The translations under genes and the position numbers were made by a program. The notes under the pieces were generated by a model. It was not told where the DNA came from. It searched no databases and worked only from the letters and a program-made list of their open reading frames with translations. Positions 25,526-34,020 of a DNA stretch of 64,000 nucleotides are shown here, piece by piece. The stretch is taken from contig JASLNT010000017.1 in assembly GCA_030745875.1 (NCBI GenBank), forward strand, positions 1 to 64,000, read 5' to 3'. This DNA is from Phycisphaerae bacterium (GTDB lineage: Bacteria; Planctomycetota; Phycisphaerae; SM23-33). The first letter of the stretch is position 1. Each line of letters starts with the position of its first letter.

Positions 25526-27039
25526 CGCGTGTCTCCTTGGTTGGGTCTTGGTTTGGGGGGGTCATTATCTGGCGGCAGAATGGCCTGAAAGACGGTTCCT
25601 TTTCCGGGTTGGCTTTCAACGGCCAGTTCTATGCGGTGCTCGAGGGCTATCTGCTGGACGATAGCAAGACCAAGTCCCGAGGAACCGCGATTGTGTTGGG
25701 CTGCGCTGTTGGTTCTATAGTATTCCTCAAAAATATGAGGGAGTTTCTCCCGGGGTATGCCGATCCCCTCGTCGCGGATGCTGAAGTTCGGGCGATTGTC
25801 TTGCCCGGGCTTGCATGTAACGTGCACCGCGCCGCCGTCGTGGGAATAATTCACCGCGTTGGACACTAGATTCAGGAAGAACATCTTGAGATGGTCTTCC
25901 ACGCAACGGGTCAGAGCGGGCTGAATGTCGGTCTTGATGGTGATTTTCCTCTGGTCGATGGTGGGCATTACCTGTTCGATGCTCCACAGCAGCGGTTCTG
26001 CAACGTCAACGGTTTTGGGCGTGGCTACAGATCCGCCCTCGGATCTCAGATTCGCAAGGCGGAGCATATCCTGTATCTGCGAGGCCAGGCCCAGGCACCT
26101 GACCGATATCCTGTGCAGCACGCCTTGTGCTTCATCCGGTATCTCTCCGCAGTATCCGTCGATCAGGACGCGAACATTTGAGTAGATCGCCGCACACGGT
26201 GTTTTAAGCTCGTGTGCAGTGTGCATCATATGCCTGGTTCGCTCCTTCTGTGCTGCAATCAAACGGATGTTGGTCTCTGTGAGATCATGTTCGTGTTGCC
26301 GCAGCTTGTCGGCAATATGGGACGCCAGATACCATACCGCCAGCAGGATCCCCCAGACCGAACCGACCACCATGAGTATCTCGCCTGCGGAAGATTCGAT
26401 ACTCCTTCTGACCGTAGTGTCGAGATGGAGTTGCGAGGGCGGTAGAATCCCCGCCTGTTCGGTGAGCACACAGATAAGAAACAGCACGCAGGCCAGCAGT
26501 GTCACCGCGGAACTCTGACGCGGGGTAAAGAAGATGCATGACAGTACTATGTGAAAGAGATACGCATTGGCGATGTGCGTTTCAAGGCTTCCGGCGAAAT
26601 GGACAACTGCTGTGAGCACCAGCAGGTCCAGGACTATTTGCATCCAGAGGTTGTAGTGAGCGGTGTTGGGTTTCGGTGCATCGCCGATGTGCCGCAGGTG
26701 GATCAGATATGCGATATTGCATAGAACAAGCACTCCTGCGCAGACTAACGCCCAGGTTGCGTTGGCCCGCAGGCCGAGACTTGCAGGCAATGTCCCACAC
26801 AGGGTGAACACGCCAAACCCCGCCAGCATGGCGATAATGACCCAGCGAAGACGGCAGAACCAGTGTGCGTTGGCGGCGAGGGATTCCTCAGAGACCGGTG
26901 TGTTCTTGGCGTTTCGACGTTGATCCTGATTCTCACTGCTGAGCTGGGCGAGTGGGAGTTCGTAGCGGCTTGGTTCTGTCTGGATGTCCTCAGCCATTGT
27001 GGATGATTTGCCGCTCGGGTTCTCCGGAGTTCTATTCAA
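25510..27039 (-). CDS. Membrane sensor histidine kinase
   Basis: A 509-residue histidine kinase with six predicted transmembrane helices (about 66-88, 97-117, 131-150, 157-172, 178-193, 221-241) and no large periplasmic domain, so it probably senses a membrane or intramembrane signal. The dimerisation box is HTAHELKTP with His276. The ATPase domain has NLVSNAVNYS (N box), IRDEGIGIP (G1) and GSSGLGLAIVQQIA (G2). It sits upstream of the single-domain response regulator with a 16 bp overlap. The NQR operon lies upstream (higher coordinates) on the same strand, 120 bp away, so a regulatory relationship is possible but not shown. Confidence 0.92.
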   Translation of the reverse strand: MNRTPENPSGKSSTMAEDIQTEPSRYELPLAQLSSENQDQRRNAKNTPVSEESLAANAHWFCRLRWVIIAMLAGFGVFTLCGTLPASLGLRANATWALVCAGVLVLCNIAYLIHLRHIGDAPKPNTAHYNLWMQIVLDLLVLTAVVHFAGSLETHIANAYLFHIVLSCIFFTPRQSSAVTLLACVLFLICVLTEQAGILPPSQLHLDTTVRRSIESSAGEILMVVGSVWGILLAVWYLASHIADKLRQHEHDLTETNIRLIAAQKERTRHMMHTAHELKTPCAAIYSNVRVLIDGYCGEIPDEAQGVLHRISVRCLGLASQIQDMLRLANLRSEGGSVATPKTVDVAEPLLWSIEQVMPTIDQRKITIKTDIQPALTRCVEDHLKMFFLNLVSNAVNYSHDGGAVHVTCKPGQDNRPNFSIRDEGIGIPREKLPHIFEEYYRTNSAAQHNRGSSGLGLAIVQQIALEHRIELAVESQPGKGTVFQAILPPDNDPPKPRPNQGDTRWPIS

Positions 27040-27161
27040 GTAATTCTACATCCTAAATCGGGGCCCCACTAGAGAAATCCTCGAAATACGCAGCAGAGAT
27101 ACACTTAAGCGCCCGATGCCCTTAGTTTGCCTGGAGAATCGTCTTTCAACGCTTGTACGGT

Positions 27162-28253
27162 CTAGAATTCGTCGTAGAAAATGTCTTCGTCGGCCAGACC
27201 CTTGGCCTGCAGAACACGCGTTACAGCATCAATCATCGGAGGCGGTCCGCACAGGAACGCCTGCCTCTTGCCGCCATCGGCTTCAATTAGCTTGTCGAGA
27301 GACAAATGGATAAAACCTGTCTCTCCTTCCCAGTCATCTTCGGGTTGGGGTTCTGAAAGCCCGTAAATGACGTGGAAATTCGGATGCTGCTTGGCGAGTT
27401 CTTCGTACATTTCAAGGTAGAAGACATCTTCTTTGGCGCGACACCCGAAGAACAGCCAGCAAGTGCGGTCGGGCTGTTCCCTGTACATCGACTTTATGAT
27501 GTTCTTCATCGGAGCCATCCCGGCTCCGCCGCCCACGCATATCAGCTCGGTTTCGGGGTCTTCATCGAAGATGAATTCGCCATATGGTCCGGTGAATTCG
27601 ACGGGATCGCCGACCTCGAGATTGTGAAGATACGTCGAACCAATCCCGCCGGGTATCAGGCGAACGACCAACTCGACTTCATCGGTTTCATAGACCGCCG
27701 AACTTATAGAATACGCACGGAAGACAGGTCCGTCAGGCGATGGAGCCTGGATCTGGACGTACTGTCCGGGGCGCGAGAATATTTCGGCCGGTTCGATCAG
27801 GCTGAAGCGTATTTCCTTGATATTGCTCGTCATCGGCGTGGTGCTCTTGACGGTGGCGTTGAAGAGCTTGACGTTCAGAAGATCCTCGGGGATCTTCACG
27901 TTGATATCCTCTCTGATCTTGACCTGGCAGGCCAGACGTACGCCGTCGCGTCTTTCGCCCCGGGAGATATAAGGCGTTTCGGTGGGCAGAATCGGTCCGC
28001 CGCCGCCGAGCACCTTGATCTTGCAGAATCCGCACGTGCCCTGTCCACCGCACGCCGACGGGATGAATATCTTCGACTCGATCAGGCCTGAAAGCAGCGA
28101 TTGACCGCCTTCGACCTCCAGCGACTTCTCGCCCGCGTTGACGTCGATTACGCATATTCCGTAATTGACCAGCACGCTCTCAGCCACGGTTAGAAGCACC
28201 GCAAGCCCGACTACCAACAGGACCAGAACCAATATTGACCAGAGAAATACCAT
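27162..28253 (-). CDS. nqrF: Na+-translocating NADH:quinone reductase subunit F
   Basis: The NADH-oxidising subunit of NQR, which feeds electrons into the complex. One N-terminal membrane helix (about 3-25) is followed by a 2Fe-2S ferredoxin domain with C68, C74, C77 and C109 (SACGGQGTCGFCKIKV). The FAD domain has RAYSISSAVYE, and the NADH domain has GGGAGMAPMKN and the closing CGPPPMI. Its 363 residues are slightly shorter than classical NqrF (about 405), mostly in linkers. It is the last gene of the operon, 12 bp after nqrE. The presence of NqrF and absence of RnfB identify the cluster as NQR rather than Rnf. Confidence 0.92.
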   Translation of the reverse strand: MVFLWSILVLVLLVVGLAVLLTVAESVLVNYGICVIDVNAGEKSLEVEGGQSLLSGLIESKIFIPSACGGQGTCGFCKIKVLGGGGPILPTETPYISRGERRDGVRLACQVKIREDINVKIPEDLLNVKLFNATVKSTTPMTSNIKEIRFSLIEPAEIFSRPGQYVQIQAPSPDGPVFRAYSISSAVYETDEVELVVRLIPGGIGSTYLHNLEVGDPVEFTGPYGEFIFDEDPETELICVGGGAGMAPMKNIIKSMYREQPDRTCWLFFGCRAKEDVFYLEMYEELAKQHPNFHVIYGLSEPQPEDDWEGETGFIHLSLDKLIEADGGKRQAFLCGPPPMIDAVTRVLQAKGLADEDIFYDEF

Positions 28254-28265
28254 GAATGCCGTCCG

Positions 28266-28853
28266 TCAGATTTTGACCATTCCCGCGAAACCCATGAAGA
28301 TCATCGCCATGATCCCGGTTATTATCATAACAATCGCGACGCCCTTGAACGGTTGGGGAACATCGCTGTAGGTCATCTTTTGCCTGAGTCCGGCGATCAG
28401 CACGATCGCCAGCATCCAACCGACGCCTCCCCCGAACCCAAACGCCACCGACTGCATAAACCCGTAGTGTCTGGTGATCATCAGCAGCGAGGCGCCGAGG
28501 ATCGCACAGTTAACGGTGATTAGCGGAAGGAAGATGCCCAGCGCGTGGTAAAGCTTCGGGCTGAACCGCTCGACGAACATCTCCACAAACTGCACAAACG
28601 CAGCGATTACAGCAATGGCGATAATGAACCAAAGATGTTCGATTCCCAGAGGCAGTAGGGCGTAAGTATATATGCACCAGTTGATTGCCGCTGTGCATAT
28701 CATTACGAATACCACGGCGGTTCCCAGTCCGATTGCCGTACCCACCTGGCGAGAGCACGCCAGGAAAGAACACATGCCAAGGAAGTTCGTCAGCAGTATG
28801 TTGCTGGTGAATATCGCCGCGATCAGGATTGCCCAAGGTGATACATCACTCAT
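28266..28853 (-). CDS. nqrE: NQR subunit E
   Basis: A 195-residue membrane subunit with six helices, homologous to RnfA. It keeps the conserved Cys pair that, with NqrD, coordinates the intramembrane iron centre: LGMCSFLAC in helix 1 and TVNCAILG in helix 4. The signature YHALGIFLPLITVNCA and the FGFGGGVGWMLAIVLIAGLRQK stretch are near-identical to the family. Length is standard. The start ATG overlaps the end of nqrD by 4 bp (ATGA). Confidence 0.95.
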   Translation of the reverse strand: MSDVSPWAILIAAIFTSNILLTNFLGMCSFLACSRQVGTAIGLGTAVVFVMICTAAINWCIYTYALLPLGIEHLWFIIAIAVIAAFVQFVEMFVERFSPKLYHALGIFLPLITVNCAILGASLLMITRHYGFMQSVAFGFGGGVGWMLAIVLIAGLRQKMTYSDVPQPFKGVAIVMIITGIMAMIFMGFAGMVKI

Positions 28854-29530
28854 GATGTCGCCTCCTTGTCCGGATCGTTAGCGCCGCTCAGATAGTTGTA
28901 AAGCGCTATCAGGAATCCCAGTGTGATAAAGGCTCCCGGCGCCAGGATCATCACTACGTTCTGCGGATACCATCCGCCTTTGGATACGGTTTCCATAATC
29001 GTGATCCCGAACAGTTGCCCGGCGCCGAACAGCTCGCGGAAGAAGCCTACGGCACACAGGACTATCGTGTAGCCTAATCCGTTTGCAAAGCCGTCAAGCA
29101 TGGAAACCACCGGCGGGTTCTGGAGTGCGAAGGCTTCGGCCCGGCCCATCACGATACAGTTTGTGATAATCAGGCCGACGTACGGTCCCAACTGCTCGGA
29201 CATTTCAAAATAGAACGCCTTGAGCAGCAGGTCGAATATGATTACGAAGGTGGCGATGATTGCGACTTCAGCGATCATTCTGATCCGGCGGGGCGTTACA
29301 TCCCGCAGCAGCGAGACAAACAGGTTCGATCCCACGCAGACGAACGTCAGGGCGATGCTCATCACCAGAGAGTTCATCATGGTGGTCGTCACCGCCAGCG
29401 CCGAGCAGATGCCCAGCACCTGGATCGCCACCGGGTTGGTCACCCACAGACCGGCTTTGAAGGTCTCTTTGCCCTTACCGCAACAGACCCCGCCCGTGCA
29501 ACCGCCGATACCTGCAGAGCTATCTGACAT
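28850..29530 (-). CDS. nqrD: NQR subunit D with Cys-rich N-terminal extension
   Basis: A 226-residue membrane subunit homologous to RnfE. The core matches NqrD closely: NPVAIQVLGICSALAVTT with the helix-1 Cys, TNCIVMGRAEAF with the helix-4 Cys, and FRELFGAGQLFGITIMETV. Before the core it has an unusual N-terminal stretch (residues 4-20) carrying C11, C16 and C17 (GIGGCTGGVCCGKGKE), which classical NqrD lacks. The extra cysteines could bind metal or be an artefact of the chosen start; no later Met fits the core as well. It overlaps nqrC by 11 bp. Confidence 0.93.
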   Translation of the reverse strand: MSDSSAGIGGCTGGVCCGKGKETFKAGLWVTNPVAIQVLGICSALAVTTTMMNSLVMSIALTFVCVGSNLFVSLLRDVTPRRIRMIAEVAIIATFVIIFDLLLKAFYFEMSEQLGPYVGLIITNCIVMGRAEAFALQNPPVVSMLDGFANGLGYTIVLCAVGFFRELFGAGQLFGITIMETVSKGGWYPQNVVMILAPGAFITLGFLIALYNYLSGANDPDKEATS

Positions 29531-30155
29531 CCGACACCTCCGTTGCTTCGGCTTTAGCGATCTTCTCGATAAGTTTGTTAAGCATGTCTTTAACTTTGCC
29601 GCTTGTTATTGTGGCGCCGGTTATCGCGTCTATTTCATTGGCGCCGGAATGCGTTCCCGCCCGTTTAAGCAACACTCCGGGCTTGCCGGAACTGTCGTAT
29701 ATGCTCTTTTCCCGGAATCCGTCCTGGAAGGGGTCGTCTGCTATTTTGGCGCCAAGGCCCGGGGTTTCTTCCTGTTCGTAGAATGTGATGCGGTGGATGG
29801 TCCTCATGTCGGATTTGAGGCATAGCAGGCCCTTAATCGGCTTCCACATGCCCTCGCCTCCGAACTCTATTGCCCAGAGTTTTCCATCGTCGCTCACGTA
29901 GACCTTCTCTACGCCGTAGAGTTTTGCTTTTTCGGGGTCTTCTTTGACCTTCTGCTTCTGGATCTTGACGATCTCTTCGGACGAGGCGCTCGTGTCGAAT
30001 TTGATGTCAAGGACCTTCATTATCTCGCGGGCCTTTTTGGCCTTCTTGTTGTTCTCGTAGGCCTCTTTCGTGAATTCATTGACCGCAGTCAGGGCCGTAG
30101 CGCAAAGCAGCGCGAGCACGGCGGCGTATGCGATCGTGTAGAGATTACTTTTCAT
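29520..30155 (-). CDS. nqrC: NQR subunit C (covalent FMN)
   Basis: A 211-residue subunit with one N-terminal helix and a periplasmic FMN-binding domain. FMN is linked to Thr182 in the motif D-A-I-T-G-A-T (179-182), slightly different from the S-G-A-T usual in NqrC and nearer the T-G-A-T of RnfG. EETPGLGAKIADDPF is the conserved signature. It overlaps nqrB by 11 bp and nqrD by 11 bp. Confidence 0.93.
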   Translation of the reverse strand: MKSNLYTIAYAAVLALLCATALTAVNEFTKEAYENNKKAKKAREIMKVLDIKFDTSASSEEIVKIQKQKVKEDPEKAKLYGVEKVYVSDDGKLWAIEFGGEGMWKPIKGLLCLKSDMRTIHRITFYEQEETPGLGAKIADDPFQDGFREKSIYDSSGKPGVLLKRAGTHSGANEIDAITGATITSGKVKDMLNKLIEKIAKAEATEVSDVR

Positions 30156-31227
30156 TACGCAACCCCCTTACGTGCAGTGCGATGAACACTTCGTCGATTA
30201 TCGGGGCGAACATATTGCCCGCGAGGATTGCAAACATCATGCCCTCGAATAGCGGTGTTTTCAGTCGTATCAGGGCCGTTGCCAACCCGATCAGGGCGCC
30301 GTAGACGAATTTACCGCCGTTTGTCATCGGGCTCGACACCGGGTCGGTCGCCATAAAGAACGCTCCCAGCAGCAGTCCGCCAGCCAGGTAATGGAACATA
30401 AGCAAGTGCATGTCGCCGCCGACCAGTATCGCGGTCATAGCGCCGAATGCGATCAGGATGGAAACCACCGTTCGCCAGTTGGCGACTCCGAACAGCAACA
30501 GCAGCACGCCGCCCAAAATCAGCGCCAACGCCGATGTCTCACCGGCGCAACCGAGGATATTTCCGAAGAAAAGCTCGCTAAGCGGTGTGAGTTGGGGGTT
30601 TTCGGCGGCGGCTTTGAATAGGGGGGTGGCTTGCGAGACGGCGTCGACAGCCGATGTTTCGTACTGAAACAACCGTCCGAATAAACCGCCGCCCGGTTCG
30701 ATCCAGGCGCCGCCCATCGCCCCGCCGTAACTCAGCAGCAGGAAGCATCTTCCGACCAATGCGGGATTGAACAGGTTCCGTCCGGTCCCGCCGAATATTT
30801 CCTTTCCGACCAGAACGCCGAATATCACGCCTACGGCGACCATCCATAAAGGCAGGCCCGGCGGGAGTATCAGCGGGAACAATAACCCCGTCACGAGGAA
30901 ACCTTCGTTGATCTCCTCTTTGCGAATCACCGCAAACGCTACTTCCACTGCGCCGCCGGCGGCGTATGAGACTATGATCATCGGCAGCATTCGCCATCCG
31001 AAGAAGTAGAACGATGCGAAAGTAGCCGGCAGCAATGCGATGATGACCATCGACATATAACGCTTCACATCCAACGGATCGCGAGCGTGCGGCGCCAGCT
31101 TGGATTGACTTAGCGGGTTGAATATGAACGCGTCAATCGCGCCGAACAGCGGTTTGAATGCGCCAAGCGGTTTGCCCTTCTCAAACTTAGGGCGGGCTTT
31201 ATCCAGGAGGTTGGCTAGCCACTTCAT
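30145..31227 (-). CDS. nqrB: NQR subunit B (covalent FMN, membrane)
   Basis: A 360-residue membrane subunit homologous to RnfD. The family signature is strong: NEGFLVTGLLFPLILPPGLP, GKEIFGGTGRNLFNPALVGR, and FFMATDPVSSPMTNGGKFVYG. FMN would be bound to Thr201 in the motif S-Q-A-T (198-201). The N-terminus opens with the family's helical lead, though the protein is about 50 residues shorter than many NqrB. It overlaps nqrA by 4 bp (ATGA). Confidence 0.94.
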   Translation of the reverse strand: MKWLANLLDKARPKFEKGKPLGAFKPLFGAIDAFIFNPLSQSKLAPHARDPLDVKRYMSMVIIALLPATFASFYFFGWRMLPMIIVSYAAGGAVEVAFAVIRKEEINEGFLVTGLLFPLILPPGLPLWMVAVGVIFGVLVGKEIFGGTGRNLFNPALVGRCFLLLSYGGAMGGAWIEPGGGLFGRLFQYETSAVDAVSQATPLFKAAAENPQLTPLSELFFGNILGCAGETSALALILGGVLLLLFGVANWRTVVSILIAFGAMTAILVGGDMHLLMFHYLAGGLLLGAFFMATDPVSSPMTNGGKFVYGALIGLATALIRLKTPLFEGMMFAILAGNMFAPIIDEVFIALHVRGLRNEK

Positions 31228-32654
31228 GCCTCATCCTCCTGTTGCGTTTCTTCGGTCACTTGTTCCTCGGATTCTTCGGTTTCCGGTTCGCCGAGTTCTT
31301 CGGCGATTTGCACTTTGGCGCGGACCAATTCATCGTAAAGATCTATCTTCGACGGGCAAATATACGAGCACAGCCCGCATTCCACACAGAGATCCGTCCT
31401 GAGCCGCTGGGCCTGTTCGAGTTCGTCACTAAAGAGGTACTTGTGTATGGCGTTGGGCATTATGCCCGCGGGGCATACGCTGACGCACTGGCCGCACGCC
31501 ACACAGGGCCGCCCCTCGCCGCGAAGCGAAGTGCTGAGATTCTCGGCAAATGGTTTGCGTAATGTACTGGTGAAGCACTTGCTGTAAGATCGTCTGTCAC
31601 CGCCCGGACGAAGCCATCCGAACATCTCACGTAAAGTGGGAGTCTCCAGAACGGTCAGGCCGGAGCATTCGGTGTCGATCCCCGCCTGATCTTCAGTGAT
31701 TTCCGTGCCCGTAAGAATACCGCCGTTAACCACTCTGACGTCATCATCCCGTGTCAGGCGCCCGGCGACGATCTTGTCGATCGGGTAGCCGATCTGCACT
31801 TCCATGTGCGTGGGCTCCTTTATCGCCGGACCAGCCAGAGAAATTATTCGATTCGTGCAGGGGCGTCCGAGAGTCAGAGCACGGTCGAAGGCGATCACGC
31901 CGGCCACCGGAATGAACCAGACAGGCGCGGCGTCTTCGGTAAACAGCCCCATATGTCTGGCCAGCAACGTTGGGTTATCGAACGGATACCGCATTTGCAG
32001 GGGCACTTCGGCGAGTTTCAGCCATGCGTGCCCGCGAATTGTCTCTTGTATTTCCAGGGCGAGTTTGCGCTTCATGTCCGGCAGGACCAGGTGAATCGCC
32101 TGGTACTCAAGCAGAGACTGGAGATGTTCCAGACCGCGAACAAGTTCCGCGATGCTGTCTCCGCATATGACATTGCCTTTGGCGACGAACGGTTCGAGAT
32201 GCACTGTTGAGATAACCACCGCACTGGGCGCCGTCTCCGGATCAGCCACCCGGTGGGTTCGTGCGTCGCTCACAAACTGCCAGGCCCCTAACTCGATGAG
32301 TTTACTGCGCTTTTCTGCGGCCTGACCCGGATCGTACGCCACGTGCGTGGGAGTCTCGCGGTCAGGCGTAGGGTCGGCGGGGCAGTTGAGGTCCTCGATA
32401 ACGATGTGTCCTTCGATTTGCGAAAGTCGCACCGTTCCACCGCAGGGGGCCGGCAGGGGAACCGAGAAGTTGTCCGGGTCAACTGCAAGCGTCTGGCCGA
32501 TAGCTACGCTATCTCCATCGGCGACGCGAAGTTCGCTGAACTTCAAACGCCTGCTGTTCAAGGGGATACACAACTTCTCCGGCGGGGCCAGCCTCTCGAC
32601 ACTCCCGGAGGGATTGCCGATTAGATTCACGTTATAGCCGCCTCTTGGCTTCAT
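31224..32654 (-). CDS. nqrA: NqrA retaining RnfC-like double [4Fe-4S] domain
   Basis: First subunit of the NQR operon, 476 residues from the ATG at 32654 (GGAGA box 11 nt upstream; an upstream in-frame extension to 32714 is less likely). Most of it aligns with NqrA by motif: KPRGGYNVNLIG at the start, GAWQFVSDARTHRVADPETAPSA-type segment (121-144), RIISLAGPAIKEP (269-281) and VNGGILTG (309-316). The C-terminal segment contains two complete CxxCxxCxxxCP clusters: C384, C387, C390, C394 and C423, C426, C429, C433. In classical NqrA the corresponding segment is degenerate and cluster-free; in RnfC it carries two [4Fe-4S] clusters. The protein therefore looks intermediate. The last 30 residues are a Glu-rich tail. 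Confidence 0.9.
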   Translation of the reverse strand: MKPRGGYNVNLIGNPSGSVERLAPPEKLCIPLNSRRLKFSELRVADGDSVAIGQTLAVDPDNFSVPLPAPCGGTVRLSQIEGHIVIEDLNCPADPTPDRETPTHVAYDPGQAAEKRSKLIELGAWQFVSDARTHRVADPETAPSAVVISTVHLEPFVAKGNVICGDSIAELVRGLEHLQSLLEYQAIHLVLPDMKRKLALEIQETIRGHAWLKLAEVPLQMRYPFDNPTLLARHMGLFTEDAAPVWFIPVAGVIAFDRALTLGRPCTNRIISLAGPAIKEPTHMEVQIGYPIDKIVAGRLTRDDDVRVVNGGILTGTEITEDQAGIDTECSGLTVLETPTLREMFGWLRPGGDRRSYSKCFTSTLRKPFAENLSTSLRGEGRPCVACGQCVSVCPAGIMPNAIHKYLFSDELEQAQRLRTDLCVECGLCSYICPSKIDLYDELVRAKVQIAEELGEPETEESEEQVTEETQQEDEA

Positions 32655-32834
32655 GCGGGTTTGTTCTCCTGTACGAATTGCATCAAGCCAATCAACTGCG
32701 GCGACCGGAAGCAAACTGCTTGTTCGGTGGTGCTATAGCGTCGCGAGTATTTGCTGGGCTGCTGATTCGTGCGGATATTCCTATGCTGCTGCGATCTTGC
32801 TGTTTTCAGGCTCTTTCGTTCGCAGACGAGCCTG

Positions 32835-32867
32835 ATTGCTCAATAATCTATCAGAATACTGAGCAAT
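32835..32867. promoter_or_regulatory. 33 bp palindromic operator at nqr promoter
   Basis: Inverted repeat ATTGCTCA(A)TA...TA(C)TGAGCAAT: 8 bp perfect ends, 12 of 14 positions matching over the full arms, with an AT-rich centre. It overlaps the -10 and spacer of the predicted nqr promoter, the position expected for a repressor. It also lies about 62 bp beyond the stop of the upstream polyprenyl synthase gene, so a role as a terminator is an alternative, but no T-tract follows. Confidence 0.6.
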
Positions 32868-32874
32868 ATGCCAA
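32845..32874 (-). promoter_or_regulatory. Predicted nqr operon promoter
   Basis: On the minus strand: -35 TTGGCA (32869-32874), 18 bp spacer, -10 TAGATT (32845-32850), with 5/6 and 4/6 matches to consensus. Transcription would begin near 32838, giving a leader of about 185 nt before nqrA. The 33 bp palindrome covers the spacer and -10. Confidence 0.5.
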
Positions 32875-32928
32875 TGTACTTTTATGATGATTCCTGGGAT
32901 TGTATGAAGTTTTTTCTGTAAGGTCGCA

Positions 32929-33819
32929 TTATGTCAGTGAATCTTCCCGAGCGATCAGATTCTGGTCGAAAAGTTGTTGGAAAAGCGGTCGTATATCCTC
33001 GGCCAGATATCGGCCGACGGCTTGTTCGGCTTGAGGCCATCCGGCCAGTTGCCTAACCGCCGATTCGCACAGGCGGTGGACTTCGCTATGGAGCACGTCC
33101 TGCTCGTCTTTGCCCTCGCCAGCCAGTGTGAATTTGCCCCTGCGCTGATCCGTTCCGAGTGTCTTGCCTGCGTGGGTTTCGTTTCCAATGCGGTCCAGCA
33201 GGTCGTCAGCTAACTGATAGGCTGTTCCTATCATGTAACCGGATTCTCCAAGAGCGGTCGCCAGCGCCTCGTCATTCTGTCCGCAAACAGCGGCCACAAA
33301 CGCGAAAAGCGGACCGGTTTTCCCTCGCGCCAGATCCAGGCAGGTTGGTTCGTCGAGAATCGTGCCCCTGAGCATCAGTTCACCTTTGGCTTCTGCGGTG
33401 ATGACTTCCTTGAGTCTTGCGAGGAATTCCGTCAGATGCCTGCCGCCATCGGTGTGCATGACCAGTTCCAGCGCCTCGCACAGAAGTATGTCTCCGATCA
33501 GCACAGCTCCAGAAGCTCCTGTTACGCACCAGAGAGAGGGCAGTCCGCGCCTGATGTCAGCGTTGTCGATAACGTCGTCATGACACAGACTGGCGGTATG
33601 CGCCAGTTCAATAGCCGCCGAAAGCTGCGCCGCCTCCAGCCAGTCGCCTCCAAGCACGCCTCCTTCGACAAGCCTCCCGGCCAGACGAGACCGCAGCATT
33701 TTTCCGGGCATCATCTGACTTACATCGAGATCGATAAGACTGGACGCCAACTTGCTTAAGCGCGCAACGATAATCTCATGCACGCTGGCGAGAAACTCAT
33801 CGGTGGTTGGTGAACCCAT
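32929..33819 (-). CDS. Polyprenyl diphosphate synthase (trans, octaprenyl-type)
   Basis: A 296-residue class I trans-isoprenyl diphosphate synthase that extends farnesyl or geranylgeranyl diphosphate to the quinone side chain. The first Asp-rich motif is DDVID (81-85) preceded by HTASLCH, and the second is DDLLD near residues 208-212 (QLADDLLDR). RRGLPS follows the first motif. The bulky residues ahead of the first motif, which set chain length, suggest a long-chain product but do not prove one. It is upstream of the nqr operon on the same strand, so quinone supply and NQR may be linked. ATG at 33819 with a GGA box. Confidence 0.88.
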   Translation of the reverse strand: MGSPTTDEFLASVHEIIVARLSKLASSLIDLDVSQMMPGKMLRSRLAGRLVEGGVLGGDWLEAAQLSAAIELAHTASLCHDDVIDNADIRRGLPSLWCVTGASGAVLIGDILLCEALELVMHTDGGRHLTEFLARLKEVITAEAKGELMLRGTILDEPTCLDLARGKTGPLFAFVAAVCGQNDEALATALGESGYMIGTAYQLADDLLDRIGNETHAGKTLGTDQRRGKFTLAGEGKDEQDVLHSEVHRLCESAVRQLAGWPQAEQAVGRYLAEDIRPLFQQLFDQNLIAREDSLT

Positions 33820-34020
33820 TACGTTTATTCCACTCTTATCTGTTCGGTGTCGTATTGTTCGGCAAGGGCTCGTAAGTCGAGCATTCCGATCAAAGTTTTC
33901 GGCGGTCCTTCAGGGGGCGGTATTCTATGCGTATAGAGGTTGGAATGTCAAGCGCCGACGATGAATCGTCGTGGTCTCCGCGCTGCTGCCCGTTCGATAA
34001 AGGACGGAGCCCCTTTGAAA

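Noticed and set aside
31224-32654. Call as RnfC because of the two Fe-S motifs
   Set aside because: Most of the length matches NqrA, the other genes match NqrB-F, and RnfB is missing while NqrF is present.
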